Positions 7,621-15,189 of a stretch of 64,000 nucleotides of DNA are shown in pieces. This DNA comes from Streptomyces fradiae. Lineage in GTDB: Bacteria > Actinomycetota > Actinomycetes > Streptomycetales > Streptomycetaceae. A program made the position numbers and the translations under genes. The stretch is from positions 3,348,001-3,412,000 of the forward strand of contig NZ_CP065958.1 of the NCBI RefSeq assembly GCF_041270065.1, read 5' to 3'. Position 1 is the stretch's first letter. Every line of letters starts with the position of its first letter. The notes beneath the pieces were generated by a model. That model saw only the letters and a list, made by a program, of their open reading frames with translations, was not told where the DNA came from and ran no database searches.

Positions 7621-7685
7621 GAAGATCTACTGGTGGGTATCTTCTCTAGCGCCCCGGTCCCGAAATACTCCCGGAATACCCCCGG
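7621..7685. promoter_or_regulatory. operator candidates before the flavin-reductase operon
   Basis: GAAGAT (7621-7626) and ATCTTC (7639-7644) form a 6-bp inverted repeat around 12 bases. Next come two abutting 11-bp repeats, AATACTCCCGG (7664-7674) and AATACCCCCGG (7675-7685), 22 bp before the ATG at 7708. Either could bind a local regulator; none is encoded beside it. Confidence 0.4.
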
Positions 7686-7707
7686 CGACCTCGGAGTTGG
7701 CACCGGC

Positions 7708-8310
7708 ATGACCACCGACCGCTCGTTCCTCTTCGTCCTCGGCAGCTCCCGCGCCGACGGCAACTCCGAGATACTCGCCCGCGCCGCCGCCGCGCACCTG
7801 CCGGCCGGCGTGCCGCAGCGCTGGGTGGATCTGAATGAACACGTGCTGCCGGACTTCCAGGACGGGCGGCACGAGAGCGGCGACCGGCAGGGCTCGGCGA
7901 GCGAGGAGCTGCTGAGGCACGCCACGGCGGAGGCGACCGACGTCGTGATCGTCTCGCCGCTGTACTGGTACAGCCTGTCCGCGCAGGCCAAGCGGTATCT
8001 GGACTACTGGTCGGGCTGGCTGAACGTGCCGGGGTCGGACTTCAAGGAGCGGATGGCGGGCGGCACGCTGTGGGGGGTGACGGCCATGGCCGACGGCGAC
8101 CATGTCGTCGCGGACGGTCTGGTGACCGGGCTGAGCCATTCGGCGGCGTATCTGCGGATGCGGTTCGGCGGGGTGCTGACCGGGACGGGCTCCCGGCCCG
8201 GCCGGGTGCGGGCCGACGAGCGGGCGATGGACCGCGCCCGGACCTTCTTCCAGGGTGAGCCGCCACTCGCCCGTTTCCCCTACGAGGTGGAGGCCGGCGC
8301 CGCCGTGTGA
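7708..8310 (+). CDS. NADPH-dependent FMN reductase / flavodoxin-like oxidoreductase
   Basis: 200 residues. The FMN phosphate loop is GSSRADGNSE at residues 12-21, and VIVSPLYWYSLSAQAKRYLDYWS is the typical second FMN contact loop of this family. Such proteins reduce free or bound flavin with NAD(P)H. ATG 7708 is preferred because the motif starts directly after it; an in-frame ATG 25 codons upstream falls in the operator region. The deaminase gene follows 31 bp downstream and the oxygenase overlaps that, so the three probably form an operon. Confidence 0.88.
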   Translation: MTTDRSFLFVLGSSRADGNSEILARAAAAHLPAGVPQRWVDLNEHVLPDFQDGRHESGDRQGSASEELLRHATAEATDVVIVSPLYWYSLSAQAKRYLDYWSGWLNVPGSDFKERMAGGTLWGVTAMADGDHVVADGLVTGLSHSAAYLRMRFGGVLTGTGSRPGRVRADERAMDRARTFFQGEPPLARFPYEVEAGAAV

Positions 8311-8341
8311 TCTCGGCACGGCCCCGGGGAAGGCTCCCCGC

Positions 8342-8803
8342 ATGGACCAGGAACAAGGCCGCCGCTGGCTGAGCACCGCGCTCGACGAGGCGCGGGCCGG
8401 GCTCGCGGAGGGCGGGGTGCCGATCGGGGCCGCGCTCTACGGGCCGGACGGGGCGCTGCTCGGGCGCGGGCACAATCGGCGGGTGCAGGACGGGGATCCG
8501 TCGGCGCACGCGGAGACGGCCGCGTTCCGGGCGGCGGGCCGGCAGCGCTCGTACCGGGGTACGACGATGGTGACGACCCTGTCGCCCTGCTGGTACTGCT
8601 CCGGTCTGGTCCGGCAGTTCGGCATCTCGCGGGTGGTCGTGGGCGAGGCCCGCACCTTCCACGGCGGGCACGACTGGCTCGCGGAGCACGGGGTGGAGGT
8701 CCTGGTCCTGGACGACCCCGAGTGCGCCGCCCTGATGCGGGGCTTCATCGCGGAGCACCCGGCCCTGTGGAACGAGGACATCGGCGAGGAGCCCGAAGCA
8801 TGA
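8342..8803 (+). CDS. cytosine/nucleoside deaminase (yeast Fcy1-like)
   Basis: 153 residues. Zinc and catalytic motifs are HAETAAF (proton-shuttling Glu) and TTLSPCWYCSG. The C-terminal half follows fungal cytosine deaminase closely: GISRVVVGE, LVLDDPECAALM, FIAEHPALWNEDIGE. It should deaminate cytosine to uracil, or a related base, using a zinc-bound water. The start ATG 8342 replaces a longer open frame because family homology begins there. Its stop overlaps the start of the next gene (ATGA), so it is co-translated with the 2OG oxygenase. Close resemblance to the eukaryotic type, rather than to bacterial CodA, is notable but known in actinobacteria. Confidence 0.9.
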   Translation: MDQEQGRRWLSTALDEARAGLAEGGVPIGAALYGPDGALLGRGHNRRVQDGDPSAHAETAAFRAAGRQRSYRGTTMVTTLSPCWYCSGLVRQFGISRVVVGEARTFHGGHDWLAEHGVEVLVLDDPECAALMRGFIAEHPALWNEDIGEEPEA

Positions 8804-9714
8804 GCGACGCCCGGCTGCCCACCATCGATCTGCGCCGCGATCCCGGCCCGCAGCTGCCCGCCGTCGACCTCGCCCTCCGCAAGGCCGGGTTCCTGCTGGT
8901 CAGCGGCCACGGGGTGGACCCCGGGCTCCGGTCCGAGATCCGGGCCGTCGCCCGCCGCTTCTTCCACCTCCCGGCCGCCGTCAAGGAGCCGTACGCGGTG
9001 AAGGTCGGCGGCCGCGGCTGGCTCGGGCCCGGCGCCGAGGCCAACGGCTACGCCGAGGGCACCGCCACCCCGCCCGACCTCAAGGAGTCGCTGTCCTTCG
9101 CGGCGGAGACGCCGACCGGGGATCCGGCCGTGGACGCCGAGTGGTTCCTGCCGAACACCTGGCCCGATGAGACGCCCACCCTCAAGCCACTGGTCGAGGA
9201 ATACCTGGCCCAGATGCGGGAGCTCTCCGACCAGGTCCTCGACCTCCTCGGGCTCGCCCTCGGCGAGGAGCAGGACTTCTTCACCCGGCACACCGGGCAT
9301 CCCACCTTCGGCTTCAACATCAACTGGTATCCGGGGACCGAGCGGACCGGGCCGCCCGAGCCGGGGCAGTTCCGGATCGGCCCGCACACCGACTTCGGCA
9401 CCGTGACGATCCTGGACCGGCAGGCGGGCCGGGGCGGGTTGCAGCTGTTCACCGACGAGGGCGGCTGGCAGGACGCCCCGTACGACGCGGACGCCGACGC
9501 CTTCACCGTCAACATCGGGGATCTGATGGCGGGTTGGACGGGCGGTCGCTGGCGCTCCGGGCGGCACCGGGTGCTGCCGCCGCCGGTCGACGTGCCCGCC
9601 GAGGAGCTGATGTCGCTCGTCTACTTCTACGAGTGCACCCCGGGCACCACGATCAACGGCATCGAGTCCCACTCCTATCTGCGGGCCAAGCTCGATGCGA
9701 TCAGCGCCGGTTGA
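8800..9714 (+). CDS. 2-oxoglutarate/Fe(II)-dependent oxygenase (isopenicillin N synthase-like)
   Basis: 304 residues. The N-terminal DIOX_N region is seen in LRKAGFLLVSGHGVD and the iron-binding His-x-Asp in IGPHTDFGTVTIL. The distal His is in SGRHRVLPP, and the 2OG-binding region follows at SLVYFYECTPG. It should hydroxylate or desaturate a small molecule in the cytoplasm with O2 and 2-oxoglutarate. It is translationally coupled to the deaminase, so a modified pyrimidine substrate is possible, but this is only inferred from gene order. Confidence 0.88.
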   Translation: MSDARLPTIDLRRDPGPQLPAVDLALRKAGFLLVSGHGVDPGLRSEIRAVARRFFHLPAAVKEPYAVKVGGRGWLGPGAEANGYAEGTATPPDLKESLSFAAETPTGDPAVDAEWFLPNTWPDETPTLKPLVEEYLAQMRELSDQVLDLLGLALGEEQDFFTRHTGHPTFGFNINWYPGTERTGPPEPGQFRIGPHTDFGTVTILDRQAGRGGLQLFTDEGGWQDAPYDADADAFTVNIGDLMAGWTGGRWRSGRHRVLPPPVDVPAEELMSLVYFYECTPGTTINGIESHSYLRAKLDAISAG

Positions 9715-9813
9715 ACGGAACCCCGAAAACCCTGGCCGATGACCAACTCCCCGTCGATAATTCGGACTTGAGGATGTGACGGGGCACGTCTGACGGGATG
9801 CGGGGGATTACGG

Positions 9814-11922
9814 GTGCCGAGAGTCCTGTACGGCCGCGAGGCGGTGCTCCAGCGCACGGGGCTCGCCGCGCGCCTCATCGGGTTGGCGGGCGAGGGGCTC
9901 GGCCGTGTGCCGTACGAGCACGGGGACGACCCGCCCGTCGTCGTGTTCACCGGCGGGCGCGGCATGGGCAAGACCGCCCTGCTCAAGCAGCTCCGCGACA
10001 GCTACAGGGTCGCCACTCCGCTCGCCCTGCTCGACTGCGACCGGATCGAGCCGCCCGCCGACCACGGCCCGGGCTGGACCGAACTGACCGGTGCACTGGC
10101 CGAGTTGGCGGTGCAGCTGGCGCCGCGGGTGACGGGGGCGAAGCCGGTGCAGTTCCCGCGGCTCTCGCTCGGTCTGGTCGCGGTCGCCTCCACCGGCTGG
10201 TCGCGGGAGGACGAGGAGCGGGCGCAGCGGGATCTGCAGCGGCTCGGGCCGGTGCTGTCCACCGTCGACGCCACGAAGGGCGCGGCGGCGAACTGGGTCA
10301 CCAAGGTGCTGACCAAGCTCGCCGCGACCTTCGCGGAGACCGCGGCCCCGCTCGCCGGGCTGCTGGCGGAGGCGACCGTCGAGACCGTCCTGGAGGAGGT
10401 CTTCGGGCGGGTGCAGCAGAAGTCGGAGGGCTGGTACGGGAGTTACCGCAACGCCGGCGGGCGCGGCAAGGCCGGGCTCCAGCAGCTCGCCATCGACTTC
10501 GAGCAGGGCGGCCGGCGCCGCCGGGAGGCCGAGGGCTTCCTGGTCGGCGCGCTGGTGGAGGACCTGGGCCAGGCCTACAAGGGCCTCACCAGGGTCGGCA
10601 CCCGGCGCGGCCGGCCCGTCGTGCTGCTCGACAACGCGCACGGCGAGCTGGGCCGCCGGCTCGTCGAGCCGATCCTGCGGGCCCGTCACGAGGGCCGCCG
10701 CGACAAGCTGGTGGTGTTCGCCGCCTCCCGGGTCCGTGAGCACGAGGGCCTGCGGCACGCGCACCGCCTGAAGCTGCCGGAGACCGCGCACCGGGCGCCC
10801 GCCCCGCGCGGCGACGACGTCACCTCCGGCATCCTCGCGGTCGACCTCACCCCGCTGTCGCCGGGCCAGACGCAGGCCGCCTTCGACCGGCTCGACCCGT
10901 CCGGCCGCACCCCCGCCGACCTGGCCCGGGGTGTGCACCGGCTGACCGGCGGCCGGCCGCTCGGCGTGGTGCTGCTCGGCCGGGCCGCCGCCGAGGCGCC
11001 GCGCGCCGAACGCCCCGGGCTCACCCCGGGCGCGCTGCTCGACCTGACCGTGGAACTCCGCGAGGACGCGCACCCGGTGCCGGTCGCGCCGACGCTGCTC
11101 GGGGCGCTGCTGCCGCAGCCGCGCCTGGAGCCGTTCACGGTGCTCGCCGCCGCGCACGACGAGGAGTCGGCCCGGCTGCTCGCCCACACCCGGCTGCGCG
11201 CCGAGAACCGGGACGGTGACATGGCGCTGCTCGTACGGGACCGGCTGCGCGCCGAGGACTGGGCGGAGGGCCCCGAGCACTTCGTCGCCGACCCGCTGCT
11301 CCGGGCCCTGCTGCTGCACCGGCTGCGTTTCGAGGACGCCGACCATCCGCGGCACGCGGCCTGGCGGGCGGTGCACGAGACGCTGCACCGGCATTACGGG
11401 CGGGCCGGCGCGCCCGCCGCCGAGCTGCCGTACCGGCTGTTCCACGAACTCGCCCTGGGCCGGACCGAGGACGCGGTGACGCATCTGCGGACCACGTTCC
11501 CGGAGCCGGACGTGGTGGGCTGGCTGGGGCGGCTGCGGTTCGTGGCTTCCGCCCCGTACCCGCGCGAGGCGGGCAGCGGCGGACCGACGGCCGGCGGGCC
11601 CGATCCGCGCCGGGCCGCCGCGCTCGGCCGCCAGGCACCGGACGGCCAGGCGCAGGACCCGCTCCCCGCCGGGCTCGACGCGGACGCGACCGCCCTGCAC
11701 CTGTCCGTACGCCGGCTGCTGCACGCCGTGTGGCTGCTGACCGATCCGCTGGCGCTGCCCGACGAGGAGGTGACCGAGAAGCTGGCGCACGAGCTGCGGC
11801 AGCTGTCCGGGCGCCATCTGACGGGCAACAGCCCGCTGTGGGACGCGGCCACCCACTGGCCCAGGGACATTCACGCCTGGCGGCGCCCCTCGCTGCCGCC
11901 GGGCCGCCAGGACGGAGTCTGA
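9814..11922 (+). CDS. STAND/AAA-like P-loop NTPase, partner of a membrane binding protein
   Basis: 702 residues. Walker A is GGRGMGKT at residues 47-54 and the probable Walker B is PVVLLDNAH near 268-276. The C-terminal 350 residues are helical and Arg/Leu-rich, with winged-helix-like stretches such as DPLLRALLLHRLRF. This is the layout of STAND-type signalling ATPases, although no sensor repeats were recognised. GTG 9814 is chosen because GGGGGA lies six bases upstream. The next gene starts four bases after the stop and encodes a membrane-anchored type I periplasmic-binding fold, so the pair probably acts together as a sensor and NTPase. No DNA-binding domain, nuclease or protease is visible. 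Confidence 0.75.
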   Translation: MPRVLYGREAVLQRTGLAARLIGLAGEGLGRVPYEHGDDPPVVVFTGGRGMGKTALLKQLRDSYRVATPLALLDCDRIEPPADHGPGWTELTGALAELAVQLAPRVTGAKPVQFPRLSLGLVAVASTGWSREDEERAQRDLQRLGPVLSTVDATKGAAANWVTKVLTKLAATFAETAAPLAGLLAEATVETVLEEVFGRVQQKSEGWYGSYRNAGGRGKAGLQQLAIDFEQGGRRRREAEGFLVGALVEDLGQAYKGLTRVGTRRGRPVVLLDNAHGELGRRLVEPILRARHEGRRDKLVVFAASRVREHEGLRHAHRLKLPETAHRAPAPRGDDVTSGILAVDLTPLSPGQTQAAFDRLDPSGRTPADLARGVHRLTGGRPLGVVLLGRAAAEAPRAERPGLTPGALLDLTVELREDAHPVPVAPTLLGALLPQPRLEPFTVLAAAHDEESARLLAHTRLRAENRDGDMALLVRDRLRAEDWAEGPEHFVADPLLRALLLHRLRFEDADHPRHAAWRAVHETLHRHYGRAGAPAAELPYRLFHELALGRTEDAVTHLRTTFPEPDVVGWLGRLRFVASAPYPREAGSGGPTAGGPDPRRAAALGRQAPDGQAQDPLPAGLDADATALHLSVRRLLHAVWLLTDPLALPDEEVTEKLAHELRQLSGRHLTGNSPLWDAATHWPRDIHAWRRPSLPPGRQDGV

Positions 11923-11926
11923 GGCG

Positions 11927-13486
11927 ATGACCGACCCGCTGCACCCGCGCAACCGTTTCCTCGCCCGCCATCTCTACACCCCGAGACAGCGGTTCTTCGC
12001 CGCCGTGCTCGCCCTGCTCGTGATCGGGCTGCCGCTCGGCTGGGCGATCAAGACCTGGACGACTCCGGAGAACCGTTCCTGTGCGGCGGGGGTCGCCCGC
12101 CCCGCCGGCTCCGACGAGTGCGTCGGCGTCAACGGCGACGGCTTCGCCTTCCGGATCCCCGAACTCGCCCACATCGCCGGGCTTATCGGCCGCGAGAACG
12201 CCACCCTGAAGCCCGGCGAGTACGCCACGGTCGCCGTCCTGCTGCCGCTCACCTCGCCCGACGCGGGCATGCGGGTCAAGGTGCTGCACGAGCTCCAGGG
12301 CGCGTACGCCCGCCAGCACCGGGCCAACCACGAGTCCAACAGCGAGACCCCGAAGATCCGCCTGGTCCTCGCCAACACCGGGAAGAACAACGCCCATTGG
12401 CGGGCCACCGTCGACCAGCTCAAGGGCATGACCGGCGCCCCGGACCAGCTGCGCGCGGTCACCGGCGTCGCCACCTCCTCCACCGAGGTACGCCAGGCCG
12501 TCACCGCCCTCACCCACGAGGCCGGCCTCGCCGTCGTCGGCACCACCATCACCGCCGACGACATCGCCAACGGCCCCGGCCCCGGCGACAACCGCTTCCC
12601 CGGCCTCGCCCGGGTCTCCCCCACCAACAGCGACGAGGCCGACGCGCTGGCCCACTTCGGCAGGGTGAACGCAGCCAAGGCCCTCCTCGTCCAGGACACC
12701 CGCACCGGCGACCACTACACCGACACCCTCAAGTCGGCCTTCGCCAAGTCCCTGCAGGGCGCCCCCTACGAGCCGCAGCTGTTCACCTCGCCCGCCGACC
12801 CCACCGAGGAGGGCACCACCGCCAACACCTTCCGGCAGATCACCCACCTCATCTGCGACACCCGCGCCGAGACGGTGTTCTTCGCGGGCCGGCACACCCA
12901 GCTGCGCCAGTTCATCAACGCGCTCGGCGCCCGCGGCTGCGCCGAGCGCTCCTTCACCATCCTCACCGGCGACGAGGGCTCCTACCTGGGCGCCGACCCC
13001 AAGCTCGACCGGCGGGCCCTCAAGGCGCGGCTCACCGTGCGTTACGCCTCGCTCGCGCACCCGGACGCCTGGCGGGCCGCGCCGGGGCGGCCGGTGCCGG
13101 CGACGGGCGGGTCGACGGTCGCGTACGACACCTTCCTGACGGACATCGCCCGCGCGGACGAGAAGCCGGTGGCGCTCGCGGACGGGCAGGCGATCGTCGC
13201 GTACGACGCGATGGCGACCGCCGTCCACGCGATCCGCCAGGCCACCCCGGACGGCGCGGCCTTCCCGGAGCTGGACGACGTGGCCACCCAGTGGCCGCAG
13301 GTCAAGGGCTCGCTGCGGGTGCAGGGGGCGAGCGGCTGGATCTGTCTGGACAACTTCGGCAACCCGTACAACAAGGCGGTCCCGATCGTGGAGCTCGCCG
13401 GGGACGGCACCCAGCGCTTCGTGGCGATCGCCTGGCCGGCGGGCGGCCCGCCGGCCACGAGCTGTCTGCCGCCGAAGAAGGGCTGA
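11927..13486 (+). CDS. membrane-anchored type I periplasmic-binding-protein-like protein
   Basis: 519 residues. A short cytoplasmic start (LYTPRQR) precedes one transmembrane helix, FFAAVLALLVIGLPLGWAI (about residues 24-42), with no cleavable signal or lipobox. The extracellular part resembles branched-chain amino-acid/receptor-type binding proteins: YATVAVLLPLTSPDAGMRVKVLHELQGAY, then AVVGTTITADDI and VSPTNSDEADAL, and the second lobe TVFFAGRHTQLRQFI. No ABC permease or ABC ATPase is nearby; the tightly linked partner is the P-loop NTPase. It is best read as a ligand sensor rather than a transporter subunit. The ligand is unknown. Confidence 0.8.
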   Translation: MTDPLHPRNRFLARHLYTPRQRFFAAVLALLVIGLPLGWAIKTWTTPENRSCAAGVARPAGSDECVGVNGDGFAFRIPELAHIAGLIGRENATLKPGEYATVAVLLPLTSPDAGMRVKVLHELQGAYARQHRANHESNSETPKIRLVLANTGKNNAHWRATVDQLKGMTGAPDQLRAVTGVATSSTEVRQAVTALTHEAGLAVVGTTITADDIANGPGPGDNRFPGLARVSPTNSDEADALAHFGRVNAAKALLVQDTRTGDHYTDTLKSAFAKSLQGAPYEPQLFTSPADPTEEGTTANTFRQITHLICDTRAETVFFAGRHTQLRQFINALGARGCAERSFTILTGDEGSYLGADPKLDRRALKARLTVRYASLAHPDAWRAAPGRPVPATGGSTVAYDTFLTDIARADEKPVALADGQAIVAYDAMATAVHAIRQATPDGAAFPELDDVATQWPQVKGSLRVQGASGWICLDNFGNPYNKAVPIVELAGDGTQRFVAIAWPAGGPPATSCLPPKKG

Positions 13487-13518
13487 CCGTACGGATACGG
13501 ATACGGATACGGGTCCGG

Positions 13519-14049
13519 CTACGGCTCCCACTTGGGCCAGGGCGCCTCGTCCCGCTCGTACAGCTCCCGCAGCTCGCGCCAGCGGTCGGGCGTCCAGTCG
13601 CGCCAGTCCGTGGGGTGCCCGTTCAGGGCCCTGACCAGCCGTTCCAGGTGCTCGTGCCAGCCGGCCAGCATGTCGAGCATGGCCTCCTTCGGGCCGGTGA
13701 ACTCGGCCGTGAAACGCAGCACGGTCGACACGTCGTGGTCCGGGCCCGGTTCCAGGTGGAAGCGGATCCGGCCGTGCGGCGGGTCGACCGTGTACTCGGC
13801 GACGTATTCGGGGTCCCAGGCGGTGACCTGCCCGGAGACGACCGTGTCACTGTTCAGCCAGCGGAGCGTGACCCGGCCGCCGAGCCGGGGCTCCAGCGGG
13901 TCCGCGGCGCACAGCCAGGCGGGCAGGCCCTCGGGGGTGGCGACGGCGGCCCACACCGCGATCGGCGGGTGTGGCAGCTCGACCACGTAGCGCAGCAGGT
14001 GCGCGTCGCCGTCGTGGGTCTCGCTCCGGCCCCGGGGTATCTCGCTCAT
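13519..14049 (-). CDS. SRPBCC / AHSA1-domain protein
   Basis: 176 residues with the Bet v1-like START fold signature: YVVELPHPPIAVWAAVATPEGLPAWLC, central GGRVTLRW, then STVLRFTAEF and the C-terminal GWHEHLERLVRAL. Such proteins form a hydrophobic pocket or assist Hsp90-type partners; function here is unknown. It converges on the binding-protein gene across a 32-bp gap with three GGATAC-type tandem hexamers, and is transcribed in the same direction as the cytochrome c genes. Confidence 0.85.
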   Translation of the reverse strand: MSEIPRGRSETHDGDAHLLRYVVELPHPPIAVWAAVATPEGLPAWLCAADPLEPRLGGRVTLRWLNSDTVVSGQVTAWDPEYVAEYTVDPPHGRIRFHLEPGPDHDVSTVLRFTAEFTGPKEAMLDMLAGWHEHLERLVRALNGHPTDWRDWTPDRWRELRELYERDEAPWPKWEP

Positions 14050-14100
14050 ACCTCCAGCGTGGCCCCGGGGCGGGGCGGGTGCCAGCTCAGACGCCGGCGG

Positions 14101-15189
14101 TCACACTCCGGCGTACGAGTGCTTGCTGCTGACGAAGATGTTGACGCCGTAGTAGTTGAAGAGGAAGCAGGCGAAGGCGATGAGCGCGATGTACGCGGCC
14201 TTGCGGCCCTTCCAGCCGGCGGTGGCGCGGGCGTGCAGGTACGCCGCGTAGCCGACCCAGGTGATGAAGGACCAGACCTCCTTGGCGTCCCAGCCCCAGT
14301 AGCGGCCCCACGCGTCGCCGGCCCAGATCGCGCCGGCGATGATCGTGAAGGTCCACAGCGGGAAGACCGCCGCGTTGACCCGGTAGGCGAACTTGTCGAG
14401 GCTGGCCGCGGCGGGCAGCCGCTCCAGGACGGAGCGGGCGAAGGAGCCGGGGTTGCCGCCGGTGGCGAGCTTGTTCTCGTACGAGTCGCGGAACAGGTAG
14501 AGCAGGGTGGCGACGGCGCCCAGGTAGAACACGGCGCCGCAGAAGATCGCGGTGGAGACGTGGATCCACAGCCAGTACGAGTCGAGCGCCGGCACCAGCT
14601 GGTCGCTGGGCGTCTTCAGCCAGGTGACCGCCATGCCCAGGTCGAGCAGGACCGTGGTGACCAGCGGCAGGCCGATCCAGCGCACGTTCTTCTTGGCGAC
14701 GAGGAAGCCGAGGTACGCGCCGACCGCCACCGTGGAGAAGGTGGTGGAGAACTCGTACATGTTGCCCCAGGGGGCCCGCTGCACGGAGAGCGCGCGGGTG
14801 ATCACGCCGGCCGCCTCGATGAGGAAGGCGAGCGCGGTCAGCGAGACCGCGATCCGGCCGTACAGGTCGCCCTGGACGGTGCCGCCGGCCGCACCGGGGC
14901 CGTCCGGGACGTCCCGGGCGCCGGCCGCGGAGCGGGTGACGACCTGCGGCTTGTCGAGCACGGCGGTGCCACCGCCGGCCGTCTTCACCTGGACGGCCGG
15001 GGCGGCGGCGGCCGCCTTCGGCTGCTGCTGCGTGAGGGCGGCGGCGGTGCGGCCGACCTTGCTGCGGCTGCCGAACACCCACTCGGCGATGTGGGCGAAG
15101 AAGGCCAGTGTGTAGACGGCCATGGACGAGTAGACGAGCAGGTCGCTCAGCTGCGCCAGGCTCTCGTTGGTCTCGGCGGCGAGGATCAC
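14101..15189 (-). CDS. ccsB: cytochrome c biogenesis protein CcsB (CcsA-type heme handling)
   Basis: 362 residues and multiple membrane helices. The haem-handling WWD signature is present as YWGWDAKEVWSFITW near residue 290, with APWGNMYEF earlier. It works with ResB in System II to deliver haem across the membrane and attach it to CxxCH motifs of secreted cytochromes c. The Ala/Gln-rich loop (residues 50-90) is an actinobacterial extension. Its start overlaps the resB stop by 4 bp (ATGA). The gene order ccsB-resB-ccdA-tlpA on one strand is the standard Streptomyces arrangement. Confidence 0.95.
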   Translation of the reverse strand: MILAAETNESLAQLSDLLVYSSMAVYTLAFFAHIAEWVFGSRSKVGRTAAALTQQQPKAAAAAPAVQVKTAGGGTAVLDKPQVVTRSAAGARDVPDGPGAAGGTVQGDLYGRIAVSLTALAFLIEAAGVITRALSVQRAPWGNMYEFSTTFSTVAVGAYLGFLVAKKNVRWIGLPLVTTVLLDLGMAVTWLKTPSDQLVPALDSYWLWIHVSTAIFCGAVFYLGAVATLLYLFRDSYENKLATGGNPGSFARSVLERLPAAASLDKFAYRVNAAVFPLWTFTIIAGAIWAGDAWGRYWGWDAKEVWSFITWVGYAAYLHARATAGWKGRKAAYIALIAFACFLFNYYGVNIFVSSKHSYAGV

